This document shows, piece by piece, positions 11,050 through 19,413 of a stretch of 64,000 nt of DNA. Under the pieces are notes generated by a model. That model saw only the letters and a program-made list of their open reading frames with translations. It had not been told where the DNA came from and searched no databases. The stretch is from Serratia marcescens (lineage in GTDB: Bacteria > Pseudomonadota > Gammaproteobacteria > Enterobacterales > Enterobacteriaceae). Made by a program: the position numbers and the translations under genes. Where the stretch lies: NCBI GenBank assembly GCA_015548865.1, contig JADMXW010000001.1, forward strand, positions 319,842-383,841, read 5' to 3'. Numbering within the stretch: the first letter of the stretch is position 1; each line of letters begins with the position of its first letter.

Positions 11050-11235
11050 AAAAATATCCTCTCATGATTATGTGATGAATACTGAATGTTATTATTTAAT
11101 GTGCACATCTGTAAATAATGATCAGTCTTTAGATATTAAGACCATTTTGTTTCCCTTCGTTTAAAAAGATAGCATTGAAAATAGATTTTTGTTTTTTTTA
11201 GGATTTATATTACATTGTGTTTTTATCTAAATAAT

Positions 11236-11254
11236 GTGAATGATAATCATGCTA
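11236..11254. promoter_or_regulatory. Fur-box-like site 1
   Basis: GTGAATGATAATCATGCTA matches 14 of 19 positions of the Fur consensus, with an unbroken central AATGATAATCAT. It is 187 bases upstream of the 11049 start and about 310 bases upstream of the plus-strand gene. Confidence 0.5.
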
Positions 11255-11459
11255 TTGTTTTTTATTTTAAAGGTTTGTTATCTAATCATATAAAATATAA
11301 ATAGTTATTATTGAATTATATGTACAGCATAATATTTTATTGGTGTGCTAATAATATTAATTTGCTGAATTATATTTGTGTTTTTCGTATGTTATTTTAA
11401 TACGTTCTCAATAACGCTATTTTATAGTGGTAAATAGATGATAAATGCTTGCGTGAAAC

Positions 11460-11478
11460 AATAATACTTCTCATTATC
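11460..11478. promoter_or_regulatory. Fur-box-like site 2
   Basis: AATAATACTTCTCATTATC matches 14 of 19 positions of the Fur consensus, with a complete right half TCATTATC. It sits 84 bases before the siderophore-interacting protein start, a typical promoter-proximal position, and agrees with the iron-related function of that gene. Confidence 0.6.
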
Positions 11479-11562
11479 AATCCCGAGTGCTAAGGTAAAC
11501 GCCCCCTTTGGGCTCGATGTCGGGCCATGCTGGCCGCCCGGCTGGATGAAATGAGAAAGGAC

Positions 11563-12471
11563 ATGGCAGATAAACAGAAATACCGCATTTTTAACGTCGT
11601 TCTGGCGCATAAAACGTACCTGACCCCTTCCCTGATGCGCTGTGTGTTCTCCGGCGAATCGGTACGTCAGATGAAAATGGATGCGCCGGATCAACGCATC
11701 AAGCTGCTGCTTCCTCCCGCCGAAGGCGTTTACCCCGATTTGCCGGACAATGATGAGTGGTATCGTCAGTGGCTGGCGCTGCCCAAGGCGCAGCGGCCGG
11801 TGATGCGCACCTATACCCTGCGCGAGGTGGATGCGGCTAACGGTGAAATGGCGGTAGAGTTTGTGGTTCATGGCACCGAAGGGCCGGCGTCTGCCTGGGC
11901 CATGCAGGCGCAACCGGGGGAGGCATTGCGCATTGTGGCGCCGTGCGTTGGAGATTATGAAGGCGATAGCGGCGGCTATGAGTGGCTGCCACCCGCGGAA
12001 ATGACTCACGCCTTGCTGATTGGCGATGAAACCGCGCTGCCTGCTATCAAGGGCATCCTGGAACAGTTGGCGCAGCAGTCGCATCCCGTGCAGGTGCAGG
12101 CGTTTATCGAAGTGCCGCTGGAGGCCGACTGTGTGGATATGAGTGCCTTTACCTTTGCCGAGGTACACTGGCTGCCGCGTAAGCCGCAGGGTGCTTCTTA
12201 CGGCGAACGGCTGTTGCATAGCGTGCGAGCGCATGTGCGTTTGCCGGATATACGCGCGGAAGCAGAGACGACCGAATTGCATGAAGTGGCAGAAGGTGAG
12301 TTGCTGTGGGAGTCGGCCAGTCAGACGCACGGCCAGTTCTTTGGCTGGGTGGCGGCGGAATCCTCAGTGGTGAAAAACCTGCGGCGTTACTTATCCGGTG
12401 AACGTCAGGTGCCACGCGATATCATCACGTTTATGGCTTACTGGAGCCGTGAACGGCAGCGCGAACGTTGA
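11563..12471 (+). CDS. siderophore-interacting FAD-dependent ferric reductase (SIP family)
   Basis: Members of this family (ViuB, YqjH) bind FAD and reduce or release iron from imported ferric siderophores in the cytoplasm. The 302-residue product shows the FAD-binding RTYTLRE motif, the conserved HGTEGPASAWAMQAQPGE segment, LIGDETALPAIKGILEQL for the pyridine-nucleotide-binding side, and a C-terminal FFGWVAAESSVVKNLRRYL helix. I chose the ATG at 11563 because AAAGG precedes it and homologues begin near MADKQKYRIF; an in-frame ATG at 11527 would add 12 residues. A Fur-like box lies upstream. The gene interrupts the E. coli-like ytfP-to-ppa order and is not next to a siderophore synthesis cluster here. 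Confidence 0.88.
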   Translation: MADKQKYRIFNVVLAHKTYLTPSLMRCVFSGESVRQMKMDAPDQRIKLLLPPAEGVYPDLPDNDEWYRQWLALPKAQRPVMRTYTLREVDAANGEMAVEFVVHGTEGPASAWAMQAQPGEALRIVAPCVGDYEGDSGGYEWLPPAEMTHALLIGDETALPAIKGILEQLAQQSHPVQVQAFIEVPLEADCVDMSAFTFAEVHWLPRKPQGASYGERLLHSVRAHVRLPDIRAEAETTELHEVAEGELLWESASQTHGQFFGWVAAESSVVKNLRRYLSGERQVPRDIITFMAYWSRERQRER

Positions 12472-12488
12472 GGATTGCTGAAAAGAAA

Positions 12489-12511
12489 ACGGCGAGGAGA
12501 GCCCTCGCCGT
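12489..12511. terminator. bidirectional terminator between SIP gene and ppa
   Basis: A 9-bp stem, ACGGCGAGG (12489-12497) with CCTCGCCGT (12503-12511), is bordered by A-rich sequence on the left and TAAAATA on the right. Read on the minus strand it is followed by TTTTCTTTTC, so it serves ppa well. Confidence 0.8.
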
Positions 12512-12539
12512 AAAATAGGTTGCGCAGTGCGCTACACGC

Positions 12540-13067
12540 TTATTTTTTCGCGCGTTCGAAAGAGGCAACGATCTCGGCTTTGGCCGCGTCCACGTTTTCC
12601 CAACCTTCTACTTTCACCCATTTGCCTTTTTCCAGCGCTTTGTATTGCTCGAAGAAGTGGGCGATTTGACCGCGCAGCAGTTCCGGCAGATCGTTCACAT
12701 CGTTGATGTGATCGTATTCTTTGCTCAGTTTGGTGTGCGGCACGGCAACCACTTTAGCATCTTCACCGGATTCGTCGGTCATTTTCAGCACGCCAACCGG
12801 ACGGCAGCGGATCACTGAACCGGGTTGCAGCGGGTAAGGGGTCGGCACCAGCACGTCAACCGGGTCACCGTCCAGAGACAGGGTGTTGTTGATGTAGCCG
12901 TAGTTGCACGGATAGAACATGGCTGTCGCCATGAAACGGTCTACAAACAGGGCGCCGGTTTCTTTATCGACTTCGTATTTGATAGGGTCAGCGTTGGCCG
13001 GGATCTCAATGACTACATAGATATCATCCGGCAGTGATTTGCCCGCCGGGACGTTGATCAAACTCAT
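12540..13067 (-). CDS. ppa: cytoplasmic inorganic pyrophosphatase
   Basis: Family I pyrophosphatase hydrolyses PPi to two phosphates, driving biosynthetic reactions. The 175-residue product begins [24 protein letters not shown] and has the metal-binding signature [12 protein letters not shown] with its aspartates, plus the [10 protein letters not shown] segment; its length equals the E. coli enzyme. There is no signal peptide, in contrast to the second pyrophosphatase at 57.9-58.5 kb. Purine-rich AAAAAAGGAAACAG precedes the start. Transcription is monocistronic with a terminator downstream. Confidence 0.97.
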   Translation of the reverse strand: MSLINVPAGKSLPDDIYVVIEIPANADPIKYEVDKETGALFVDRFMATAMFYPCNYGYINNTLSLDGDPVDVLVPTPYPLQPGSVIRCRPVGVLKMTDESGEDAKVVAVPHTKLSKEYDHINDVNDLPELLRGQIAHFFEQYKALEKGKWVKVEGWENVDAAKAEIVASFERAKK

Positions 13068-13161
13068 GTCTGTTTCCTTTTTTCTAACGTCAGAAATGGA
13101 GTGGCGGTCATTATAGCCAACCCATTGGTAAAGTGCTGCGGTTTTTCAATCTGTGCCGCGT

Positions 13162-13788
13162 CTAGTCGGTGTCATCACTCGCAGGGGGCTCTTCTTTAAC
13201 TCGGCGCTTCCAAATCTTGCTTTCCTGCCCGCGCCACAGACGTTGAATGTTGTCATGGTGCCGCATCAGGATCAGGCAAGAGAGCATGGCCACCGGAAAG
13301 GTGAACTGAGGTTTGAACCACCACACATAAAAGGGCGCGATCAGCGCACTCACGATAGCCCCGAGGGAGGAATAACCACTCAGCAGCACGGTAAGCAGCC
13401 AGGTGACGGTCATGACACCGGTCAGATCCCAGCCGATAGGTGCGATAGCGCCAAACGCTGTCGCCACGCCTTTCCCGCCACGAAAACGGAAAAATACCGG
13501 ATAAATATGGCCTAAACAGGCCGCAATGGCGGTAATGCCGAGATAGAGAGGCGTGACGCCAAGCGCATAAGCTCCCCAAACGGGCAACATGCCTTTTAGA
13601 ACGTCAAACACTAATACTGTTGCGGCAGCGGCTTTGCCACCCACTCGCAATACGTTAGTCGCGCCGGGATTTCCTGAACCATGTTGGCGTGGATCGGGCA
13701 GACCCGCGATGCGGCACACCAGAATCGCACTGGAGATAGAGCCGCACAGATACGCGAAAATTATCATGCCAAGCGCGGTAGCACTCAT
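13162..13788 (-). CDS. plsY: acyl-phosphate:glycerol-3-phosphate acyltransferase
   Basis: PlsY makes lysophosphatidate from acyl-phosphate and glycerol-3-phosphate in the inner membrane. The 208-residue protein is a multi-pass membrane protein with the three conserved cytoplasmic loops visible: [21 protein letters not shown] and, near the C-terminus, [11 protein letters not shown]. An upstream in-frame start would add 30 residues with no family match; the ATG at 13788 gives the usual N-terminus [17 protein letters not shown]. It is divergent from folB, the standard enterobacterial arrangement. Confidence 0.95.
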   Translation of the reverse strand: MSATALGMIIFAYLCGSISSAILVCRIAGLPDPRQHGSGNPGATNVLRVGGKAAAATVLVFDVLKGMLPVWGAYALGVTPLYLGITAIAACLGHIYPVFFRFRGGKGVATAFGAIAPIGWDLTGVMTVTWLLTVLLSGYSSLGAIVSALIAPFYVWWFKPQFTFPVAMLSCLILMRHHDNIQRLWRGQESKIWKRRVKEEPPASDDTD

Positions 13789-13895
13789 AACGCGGTTCCG
13801 TTGAATAAAGGTCGTTTTACAGTTGCCATCCGTGGATAATACGCATATTCCGGCGGAAGTGATACCAAACAGCGCCAAAAACAGAGAACGACGTG

Positions 13896-14249
13896 ATGGA
13901 TATTGTATTTATAGAAGAACTTACCGTGATTGCCACTATCGGCGTTTACGACTGGGAACAAACCATTTCGCAAAAGTTAGTGCTCGATATCGAAATGGGC
14001 TGGGATAACCGCAAGGCCGCCGCAAGCGACGATGTGCGTGACTGCTTGAGCTATGCCGATGTCAGTGAAGCTGTCATTGCTCATGTCTCCAGCCAGCCGT
14101 TTGCACTGGTAGAACGCGTGGCTGAAGAAGTTGCGCAATTGCTGATGCAGCGCTTTGCCATTCCCTGGCTACGTATTAGAGTCAGTAAGCCGGGGGCCGT
14201 GGCACAGGCACGCCAGGTGGGGGTTGTGATTGAACGTGGCGCGCGGTAA
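13896..14249 (+). CDS. folB: dihydroneopterin aldolase
   Basis: FolB converts 7,8-dihydroneopterin to 6-hydroxymethyl-7,8-dihydropterin plus glycolaldehyde in folate synthesis. The 117-residue product starts [21 protein letters not shown], with the substrate-contacting GVYDWE segment, [10 protein letters not shown], the [14 protein letters not shown] helix and the catalytic-lysine motif [11 protein letters not shown] at 13893 could add one residue; I use the ATG at 13896 as in homologues. A hairpin with T-run follows. Confidence 0.95.
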   Translation: MDIVFIEELTVIATIGVYDWEQTISQKLVLDIEMGWDNRKAAASDDVRDCLSYADVSEAVIAHVSSQPFALVERVAEEVAQLLMQRFAIPWLRIRVSKPGAVAQARQVGVVIERGAR

Positions 14250-14317
14250 AGTTTTTTATGAATCTTTTTTGTCAGTGAAACTAACATCCCTTTTATTAGT
14301 CTATTGTGGTGGTGTTT

Positions 14318-14353
14318 AAAGTGGCGCACGCGGGCAGCGTAGCCACTTTTTTT
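14318..14353 (+). terminator. terminator between folB and uppP
   Basis: AAAGTGGC (14318-14325) pairs with GCCACTTT (14342-14349), followed by TTTTTAT. The T-run and stem make this a good intrinsic terminator; uppP therefore probably has its own promoter or lies behind read-through. Confidence 0.75.
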
Positions 14354-14397
14354 ATGGGTATTTATTTTATTTCGGTTCGGAAAGGCAGGGCGCGAGC

Positions 14398-15216
14398 ATG
14401 GCAGATCTCCACACGTTGGTGGTGGCATTTATTCTTGGGGTTGTTGAGGGGTTAACGGAGTTTTTGCCCGTGTCATCGACAGGGCACATGATTATCGTTG
14501 GCAGTTGGCTTGGATTTGATGATGAGAAGGCGAAAACCTTTGAAGTTATCATTCAATTGGGCTCTATCCTGGCGGTCGTCGTGATGTTTTGGCGTCGTCT
14601 ATTTGGGCTAATCGGTATCCATTTTGGTGCCGTTCCTCATGAAGGACGCGGTAAAGATCACTTAACATTGGGGCATATTCTGCTGGCGATGATCCCCGCT
14701 GTGGTGCTGGGGTTGGTGTTTCATAGCACCATCAAATCACTGTTTAATCCACAGAATGTGATGTACGCCCTGATTGTCGGCGGCTTCTTGCTGTTGGCGG
14801 CTGAATGGCTGAAGCCGAAGACGCCGCGCGCAACCGGGCTGGATGATATCACCTATCGTCAGGCGTTCATGATTGGCTGTTTTCAATGTTTGGCGCTGTG
14901 GCCTGGGTTCTCTCGTTCGGGGGCGACCATTTCAGGCGGGATGCTGGTTGGCGTCAGTCGCTATGCCGCCTCTGAGTTCTCCTTTATTTTGGCCGTGCCA
15001 ATGATGATGGGCGCGACGGTGCTGGATCTCTATAAAAGCTGGCATTTTCTGTCGCTAACCGATCTGCCGATGTTCGCTGTGGGCTTTACCACTGCGTTTC
15101 TGGTCGCGCTGGTGGCGATTAAAACCTTCTTGAAACTGATCAAGCGTATTTCGTTTGTCCCGTTCGCGATTTATCGCTTCTTCGTGGCGGGCGTAGTCTA
15201 TCTGGTGTTCTTCTAA
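14398..15216 (+). CDS. uppP: undecaprenyl-diphosphate phosphatase
   Basis: UppP (BacA) dephosphorylates undecaprenyl diphosphate at the inner membrane to recycle the lipid carrier for peptidoglycan, and raises bacitracin tolerance. The 272-residue protein has about eight membrane segments and both catalytic motifs: [14 protein letters not shown] at about residues 17-30 and [13 protein letters not shown] at about 166-178. Its length equals the E. coli protein. It converges on the Crp/Fnr-family gene with one base between their ends. Confidence 0.96.
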   Translation: MADLHTLVVAFILGVVEGLTEFLPVSSTGHMIIVGSWLGFDDEKAKTFEVIIQLGSILAVVVMFWRRLFGLIGIHFGAVPHEGRGKDHLTLGHILLAMIPAVVLGLVFHSTIKSLFNPQNVMYALIVGGFLLLAAEWLKPKTPRATGLDDITYRQAFMIGCFQCLALWPGFSRSGATISGGMLVGVSRYAASEFSFILAVPMMMGATVLDLYKSWHFLSLTDLPMFAVGFTTAFLVALVAIKTFLKLIKRISFVPFAIYRFFVAGVVYLVFF

Positions 15217-15217
15217 A

Positions 15218-15946
15218 TCAAAATGGGCGCTGTGCCTTCGCGGCCAATACGCACAGGTAGTCCAGATTGCATAACGTGATGTAACTGGCACGGCAGGTGA
15301 TGTAACCCTGCCGCTGCCACTCAGCCATCAGGCGGCTCAAGGTTTCTGGGCGAATACCTAACTGCGTTGCCAACTGTCCGCGATTCAGTGGCAGCCGAAC
15401 CTGTGCATCCGGCTGTGTGTTTTGCTGTGTACGATACAGACGTAGCAGATAATCTGCCAGCCGTTCACCCGCAGAGCTTGAGGTCAGCCAATCGATTTGG
15501 TTGATGGTGGCATAAAGTTTCTGGCTGAGGTTGCCCAACAGTTGCAGCGCCAGCGTCGGGCGTTGCAGACAAAACTGATGAAGTGTTTCTCGTGGGATCA
15601 AAATGGCCTGTCCGGCGCTGAGTGCCCGAATGTTCATCGGGAAGCGACCGTGCTCCATAAACACCGCGGCGAGTGCGACCCAGTCGCCGCATACAAATTG
15701 ACCGAATACCTTGTCATCCCCCTGATAGGTATGACGAAATGCTTGCAACTCTCCTTGTTCTACCAGCGGGCAGTAACGCATCCTGTCCCCTTCACGAAAC
15801 AGCGTATCTCCGGCTTGAAAACGGATACGGCAGCACGCGCTTTGTAATGTGAACACCACTTCTGCAGGCTCGTTACGTAGCCACTGATGGGAAAATAACA
15901 CCTCGCAATGTTCCTCTGCCGGTAGGGGTATTTTGACAAACGTCAT
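15218..15946 (-). CDS. Crp/Fnr-family transcriptional regulator
   Basis: The product (242 residues from the ATG at 15946; a GTG at 15961 would add five) has a cyclic-nucleotide-binding-type beta-barrel (about 35-130), a dimer helix (RPTLALQLLGNLSQKLYATINQ) and a C-terminal winged helix-turn-helix with the recognition motif RGQLATQLGIRPETLSRLM. The cAMP-pocket signature of Crp is absent, and the cysteines do not form the Fnr N-terminal cluster, so the ligand is unknown. The divergent neighbour is a methyltransferase, and the gap between them holds a 6-bp dyad (16006-16024) that may be its operator. Confidence 0.85.
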   Translation of the reverse strand: MTFVKIPLPAEEHCEVLFSHQWLRNEPAEVVFTLQSACCRIRFQAGDTLFREGDRMRYCPLVEQGELQAFRHTYQGDDKVFGQFVCGDWVALAAVFMEHGRFPMNIRALSAGQAILIPRETLHQFCLQRPTLALQLLGNLSQKLYATINQIDWLTSSSAGERLADYLLRLYRTQQNTQPDAQVRLPLNRGQLATQLGIRPETLSRLMAEWQRQGYITCRASYITLCNLDYLCVLAAKAQRPF

Positions 15947-16005
15947 TTGTGTCTCACTCACTGAGTTCTACAGTGTCTGGTAATTAAACAGGAATAATAA
16001 TCATT

Positions 16006-16024
16006 TGCTTGTTTTCAGCAAGCA
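16006..16024. promoter_or_regulatory. dyad operator candidate between regulator and methyltransferase
   Basis: TGCTTG (16006-16011) and CAAGCA (16019-16024) form a perfect inverted repeat with a seven-base spacer in the short divergent region. Its spacing resembles the half-site layout of Crp/Fnr-family operators, though the half-site is not TGTGA or TTGAT. Confidence 0.4.
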
Positions 16025-16058
16025 TCTGAACACGGTAATCGCGAGGAGGGAGGTAAGC

Positions 16059-16826
16059 ATGTCAGAGAAACTGGCAGGACATAAATTTCTGGCACGACTG
16101 GGTAAAAAACGCCTGCGTCCCGGCGGACGTGCTGCCACCGAATGGCTGATGCAGCAGGGAGCATTGACGCCATCAACCCGTGTACTGGAAGTGGCGTGTA
16201 ATATGGGTACCACTGCTATCGAAATAGCTCAGCGGTATGGCTGCGCTATCGTCGGGGTGGATATGGATAAAGCGGCATTACAACAAGCACGACAGAACAT
16301 CCTGACGGCTGGCGTGGAAGGGCGTGTGACGGTAACGGAGGCTAACGCGTTGGCGTTACCCTTTCCTGATAACCACTTTGACGTGGTGATTAATGAAGCA
16401 ATGCTCACCATGTACGCTGATAAAGCCAAGCGTCCGTTGATTCAGGAATATTTACGCGTGCTAAAACCCGGTGGGCGACTGCTAACACACGATATCATGC
16501 TGCTGCCGCAGGCGTCAGGGGATGTCACGACGCAGATGCGTGCGGCCATCAATGTCAACGTTCAGCCGTTAACATTAGCGGGGTGGCGCAACCTGTTTCT
16601 TGACAGTGGTTTCAGCCAGGTGGGAAACGTACAGGGCGCAATGACGCTGATGACGCCATCCGGCATGATCTATGACGAAGGCTGGGGCGGAGCGGTAAGA
16701 ATTGTGCTCAATGCGCTCAAGGCGGAAAACCGAGCAACGTTCCTTAAGCTGTTTCGCACCTTCCGCCGCTATCGGCACCAGCTTAACTATATTGCCATTT
16801 GTAGCATTAAAGGTATGCCCCAGTAG
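16059..16826 (+). CDS. class I SAM-dependent methyltransferase
   Basis: The 255-residue product has a Methyltransf_11-type core: motif I VLEVACNMGTTAIEIA (about residues 45-60), the acidic ribose-binding GVDMD, motif II at FDVVINEAMLTMY, and VLKPGGRLLTHD after it. The substrate cannot be told; the fold resembles the UbiE/COQ5 and sterol-type small-molecule group. The ATG at 16059 follows a very strong GAGGAGGGAGG ribosome site, so I prefer it over the longer frame from 16005. Divergent pairing with the Crp/Fnr-family gene suggests it is the regulator's target. Confidence 0.85.
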   Translation: MSEKLAGHKFLARLGKKRLRPGGRAATEWLMQQGALTPSTRVLEVACNMGTTAIEIAQRYGCAIVGVDMDKAALQQARQNILTAGVEGRVTVTEANALALPFPDNHFDVVINEAMLTMYADKAKRPLIQEYLRVLKPGGRLLTHDIMLLPQASGDVTTQMRAAINVNVQPLTLAGWRNLFLDSGFSQVGNVQGAMTLMTPSGMIYDEGWGGAVRIVLNALKAENRATFLKLFRTFRRYRHQLNYIAICSIKGMPQ

Positions 16827-16932
16827 GAGCCTGCCCATAGGGCTATTTTACTTGCCATTTTGACCTTGGCCGGGCGCAAAATCCTCATGCACTCCGTGTA
16901 CGCTCCGGTTTCTGCGCACGGTTCTTAGCCAG

Positions 16933-18174
16933 TTAGCTCGCAACGGAAGGCATTTTCTGTGTTTTCCACTCGGTGAGCGCTGCAACACGCCGCCGATGTA
17001 GCTCATCGCGTACACCGATGCCTTGAAAACCGTCGGCGATTACTGCGGTACTGGTGACGGCGCTGGCGATAATAAACGCTTCTCGCAGATAATCTCCCTG
17101 CGGATAAGAGGACTCCTCAAACCCGGTACGGCCACGGGCATCCGCTTCGCTGGTGAGTGCCAGCTTCTCTAGCCGTTCCGGTTTACGCCATACGTCCAAT
17201 GCATCAAACAGTTTCATCAGCGTTTTAGGCTGCAATACCGTCACGGTATGCACCAGATCGTGGTATTCCGCCACCAGTTTAGCCAAATCGCGCAGTGCAT
17301 TTGGTACGCGCAACCGCTGGCACAGTTCCTCTACCAGTTTCACACCCGCAGGGCCGTGCCCGTGGTGGCGTGGCCACAGCTCGGGCGGCGTCAGGGCTTT
17401 TCCCACATCGTGGCAGAGCGTGGCAAAACGCACATCGATCTCGGGGGTGAGGCGAGCGGCAATCATCAGGGTCATCAGGGTATGAACACCGCTGTCGATT
17501 TCCGGGTGCCATTGCGCCGGGGCGGGTACGCCATACAGATTGTCGATTTCAGGAAACAATACTGCCAACGCCCCGCAGTCGCGCAGCACCTGAAAATAGA
17601 CCTGAGGCGAGCGGGTTGCCAGCGCTTTTTCCGTCTCTTTCCACACCCGTTCCGGCGTCAGAAAAGCCAACTCGCCTGTGCGGGTCATAAATTGCATCAG
17701 CGCCAGCGTCTCTTCAGCAATGTGAAAACCGAGGTGGGCAAAGCGCGCGGCGAAGCGCGCTACGCGCAGTACGCGTAGCGGATCTTCCTGAAATGCTGGG
17801 GAAACATGACGTAGCAGACGTTGTTGCAGATCGTACTGACCACCGTAGGGATCAATCAGCTCTCCCTCTTCGGTTTGAGCGATGGCATTGATGGTCAAAT
17901 CGCGTCGCAGCAGATCCGCTTCCAGTGTGACATCGGGGGCTGCATGGCAAATAAAGCCGGTATAGCCGTTACCGGATTTGCGTTCAGTGCGCGCCAAGGC
18001 ATACTCTTCCTTGCTTTCTGGGTGCAAGAAGACAGGAAAATCCCGCCCGACCTGTTGGTAGCCAAGCGCTAACATCTGCCCGGGCGTGGCGCCCACCACC
18101 ACCCAGTCACGTTCTGAAACGGGGATATCAAGTAAGGTGTCCCGTACTGCGCCGCCAACCAGATAACTCTTCAA
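16933..18174 (-). CDS. cca: multifunctional CCA-adding tRNA nucleotidyltransferase
   Basis: Cca adds or repairs the 3' CCA of tRNA; the enterobacterial form also has an HD phosphohydrolase domain. The 413-residue product has the N-terminal nucleotidyltransferase signature VGGAVRD and [21 protein letters not shown], the [17 protein letters not shown] neck segment and the HD motif [21 protein letters not shown]. Length matches the E. coli protein (412). It is transcribed in the same direction as ygiM, which lies upstream. Confidence 0.96.
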   Translation of the reverse strand: MKSYLVGGAVRDTLLDIPVSERDWVVVGATPGQMLALGYQQVGRDFPVFLHPESKEEYALARTERKSGNGYTGFICHAAPDVTLEADLLRRDLTINAIAQTEEGELIDPYGGQYDLQQRLLRHVSPAFQEDPLRVLRVARFAARFAHLGFHIAEETLALMQFMTRTGELAFLTPERVWKETEKALATRSPQVYFQVLRDCGALAVLFPEIDNLYGVPAPAQWHPEIDSGVHTLMTLMIAARLTPEIDVRFATLCHDVGKALTPPELWPRHHGHGPAGVKLVEELCQRLRVPNALRDLAKLVAEYHDLVHTVTVLQPKTLMKLFDALDVWRKPERLEKLALTSEADARGRTGFEESSYPQGDYLREAFIIASAVTSTAVIADGFQGIGVRDELHRRRVAALTEWKTQKMPSVAS

Positions 18175-18319
18175 TACATACTCCCGGTCGAGATGGCTTT
18201 TGTCATCCGTTAAAGGCCATCACGATGACTTTTTATTAACATAAGGTTAATAGTTGCATACCTGTCAGCCTGCCGCAATCTGTGCAACAAGTGAATGTGA
18301 CCAGCGAGGCTGCTTACGC

Positions 18320-18940
18320 TTAGCGCATCCAGCGATCGTTTTTCTTCCTGCTGGGGATAAGATGTGGCAGCAATAAACCGATCAGTAAACCAATGCCCGC
18401 CACGCCACCACCATACAGGAACCATTGCAAAATGATTTCCCGTTGCTTGTCATCCAGTTGAACATTGGCGGCATCGACCTTCTTTTGCGCAACAATCAGC
18501 TGATTTTTCAAATCCTGATTTTCGTTGCGCAGCGCGGTGATGATATTGTCGCTGGCAGACACTTTCTGCTGCATATCGGTGGTACGTTGGTTCCATTCCT
18601 GGTCGATGTTTCCCAATCGTGCGGTGAGGTCTGAAACCTGTTTTTCCAGTTCGGGTACGCGCAATCGCAGGCTGGGGGTTTGACTAAGTTGATTAAGCGG
18701 TAGCCAACTGGTGCGATCTTTGGAATCACGAATTTGAGCATAACCCGCGTTGTCGTTCACGCTGAGAACAGTGACTTCCTCGCCTGCATTGAGCGTGCCA
18801 ATGATGCGGTACTGGGTGCCAGGCCCGGTATGAATATAGGTCGATAGCTCATCTGAAATGTAGCGTTTGTCTTCTGCGTGACTCGCCCAACTCAATGTGA
18901 GGCTGGCAAAGGTGAAACAAAGTAGGCCTAATTTCTTCAT
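18320..18940 (-). CDS. ygiM: SH3-domain signal-transduction membrane protein YgiM
   Basis: From the ATG at 18940 the protein has 206 residues: a signal peptide (MKKLGLLCFTFASL...ASHA, cleavage after about residue 22), a bacterial SH3 domain (about 25-88, with HTGPGTQYRIIGTLNAGEEV), a coiled coil (about 95-165) and a C-terminal membrane helix (about 168-190) ending in a basic tail. This is the TIGR04211 layout of YgiM, thought to act at the envelope; a precise role is not established. The longer open frame upstream to 19174 lacks any family match. It precedes cca as in E. coli. Confidence 0.9.
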   Translation of the reverse strand: MKKLGLLCFTFASLTLSWASHAEDKRYISDELSTYIHTGPGTQYRIIGTLNAGEEVTVLSVNDNAGYAQIRDSKDRTSWLPLNQLSQTPSLRLRVPELEKQVSDLTARLGNIDQEWNQRTTDMQQKVSASDNIITALRNENQDLKNQLIVAQKKVDAANVQLDDKQREIILQWFLYGGGVAGIGLLIGLLLPHLIPSRKKNDRWMR

Positions 18941-19117
18941 AATTTCATCATGTTGCGCGAATGGTTGGGTGATAGTAGAGGCATAAGTCTGACGAGGCAA
19001 TGGGTAAACCGAAATGAGAACACTCCTATTACCGACCCCCTTTACCCGACATTGCTGACGGGGACGCTTTTTTCTGCGCTGAGCAAACGGCATTATAACC
19101 AGTAAGGTAGTGTAATA

Positions 19118-19336
19118 TATACCTGTCATACGTCGAGCTGCAGGTGCGTTAGCTGTGTTCGTTATTCGGCGCATCTTTGGGCCTCACCTCTAACGAGGCC
19201 ACCGCTCGCGGCGTTCAAATCTGCTCCCGGCAGATTTGTCACCCGAATCACTGACTTGAGTAAGATCATCGGGGTGAATGAACATCATCCTGAGACTCAC
19301 TCTGCGGTCCAGCGCAAGAGAACTGTTTAGGGCATA
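19118..19336 (+). repeat. inverted-end intergenic repeat, copy 2 (long form)
   Basis: This long, diverged copy (about 219 bp) between ygiM and ygiF opens with TATACCTGTCATACGTCGAGC. It contains a middle block (CCTCACCTCTAACGAGGC, GTTCAAATCTGC) shared with copy 4 and copy 7, the ERIC-like core CCGAATCACTGACTTGAG, and ends in a decayed ACTGTTTAGGGCATAG. That end faces ygiF, 77 bases before its start. The rest of the 18941-19413 gap should hold the two divergent promoters. Confidence 0.75.
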
Positions 19337-19413
19337 GCAAGTATCCGTTTTTTCCGTCGCTGACGAACGCCTGTCAGCATCCGATCTGCAAGGGTCATGT
19401 TTTTTAGATTGAA

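Larger units (their letters stand above)
11050..11562. promoter_or_regulatory. AT-rich divergent region with two Fur-box-like sites
   Basis: These 513 bases carry no supported gene. They are strongly AT-rich and separate the unknown minus-strand gene from the siderophore-interacting protein gene. Two sequences resemble the 19-bp Fur box GATAATGATAATCATTATC; they are listed separately. The 11256-11420 part is nearly pure AT-rich sequence without other recognisable structure. Confidence 0.5.

Noticed and set aside
11422..12330. 302-codon open frame antisense to the siderophore-interacting protein gene
   Set aside because: Fully overlaps a recognised gene and shows an Arg/His/Gln-rich antisense composition.
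16870..16915. Imperfect inverted repeat between the methyltransferase and cca (GCGCAAAATCC...TTTCTGCGC)
   Set aside because: Pairing is too broken to call a terminator or a repeat with confidence.
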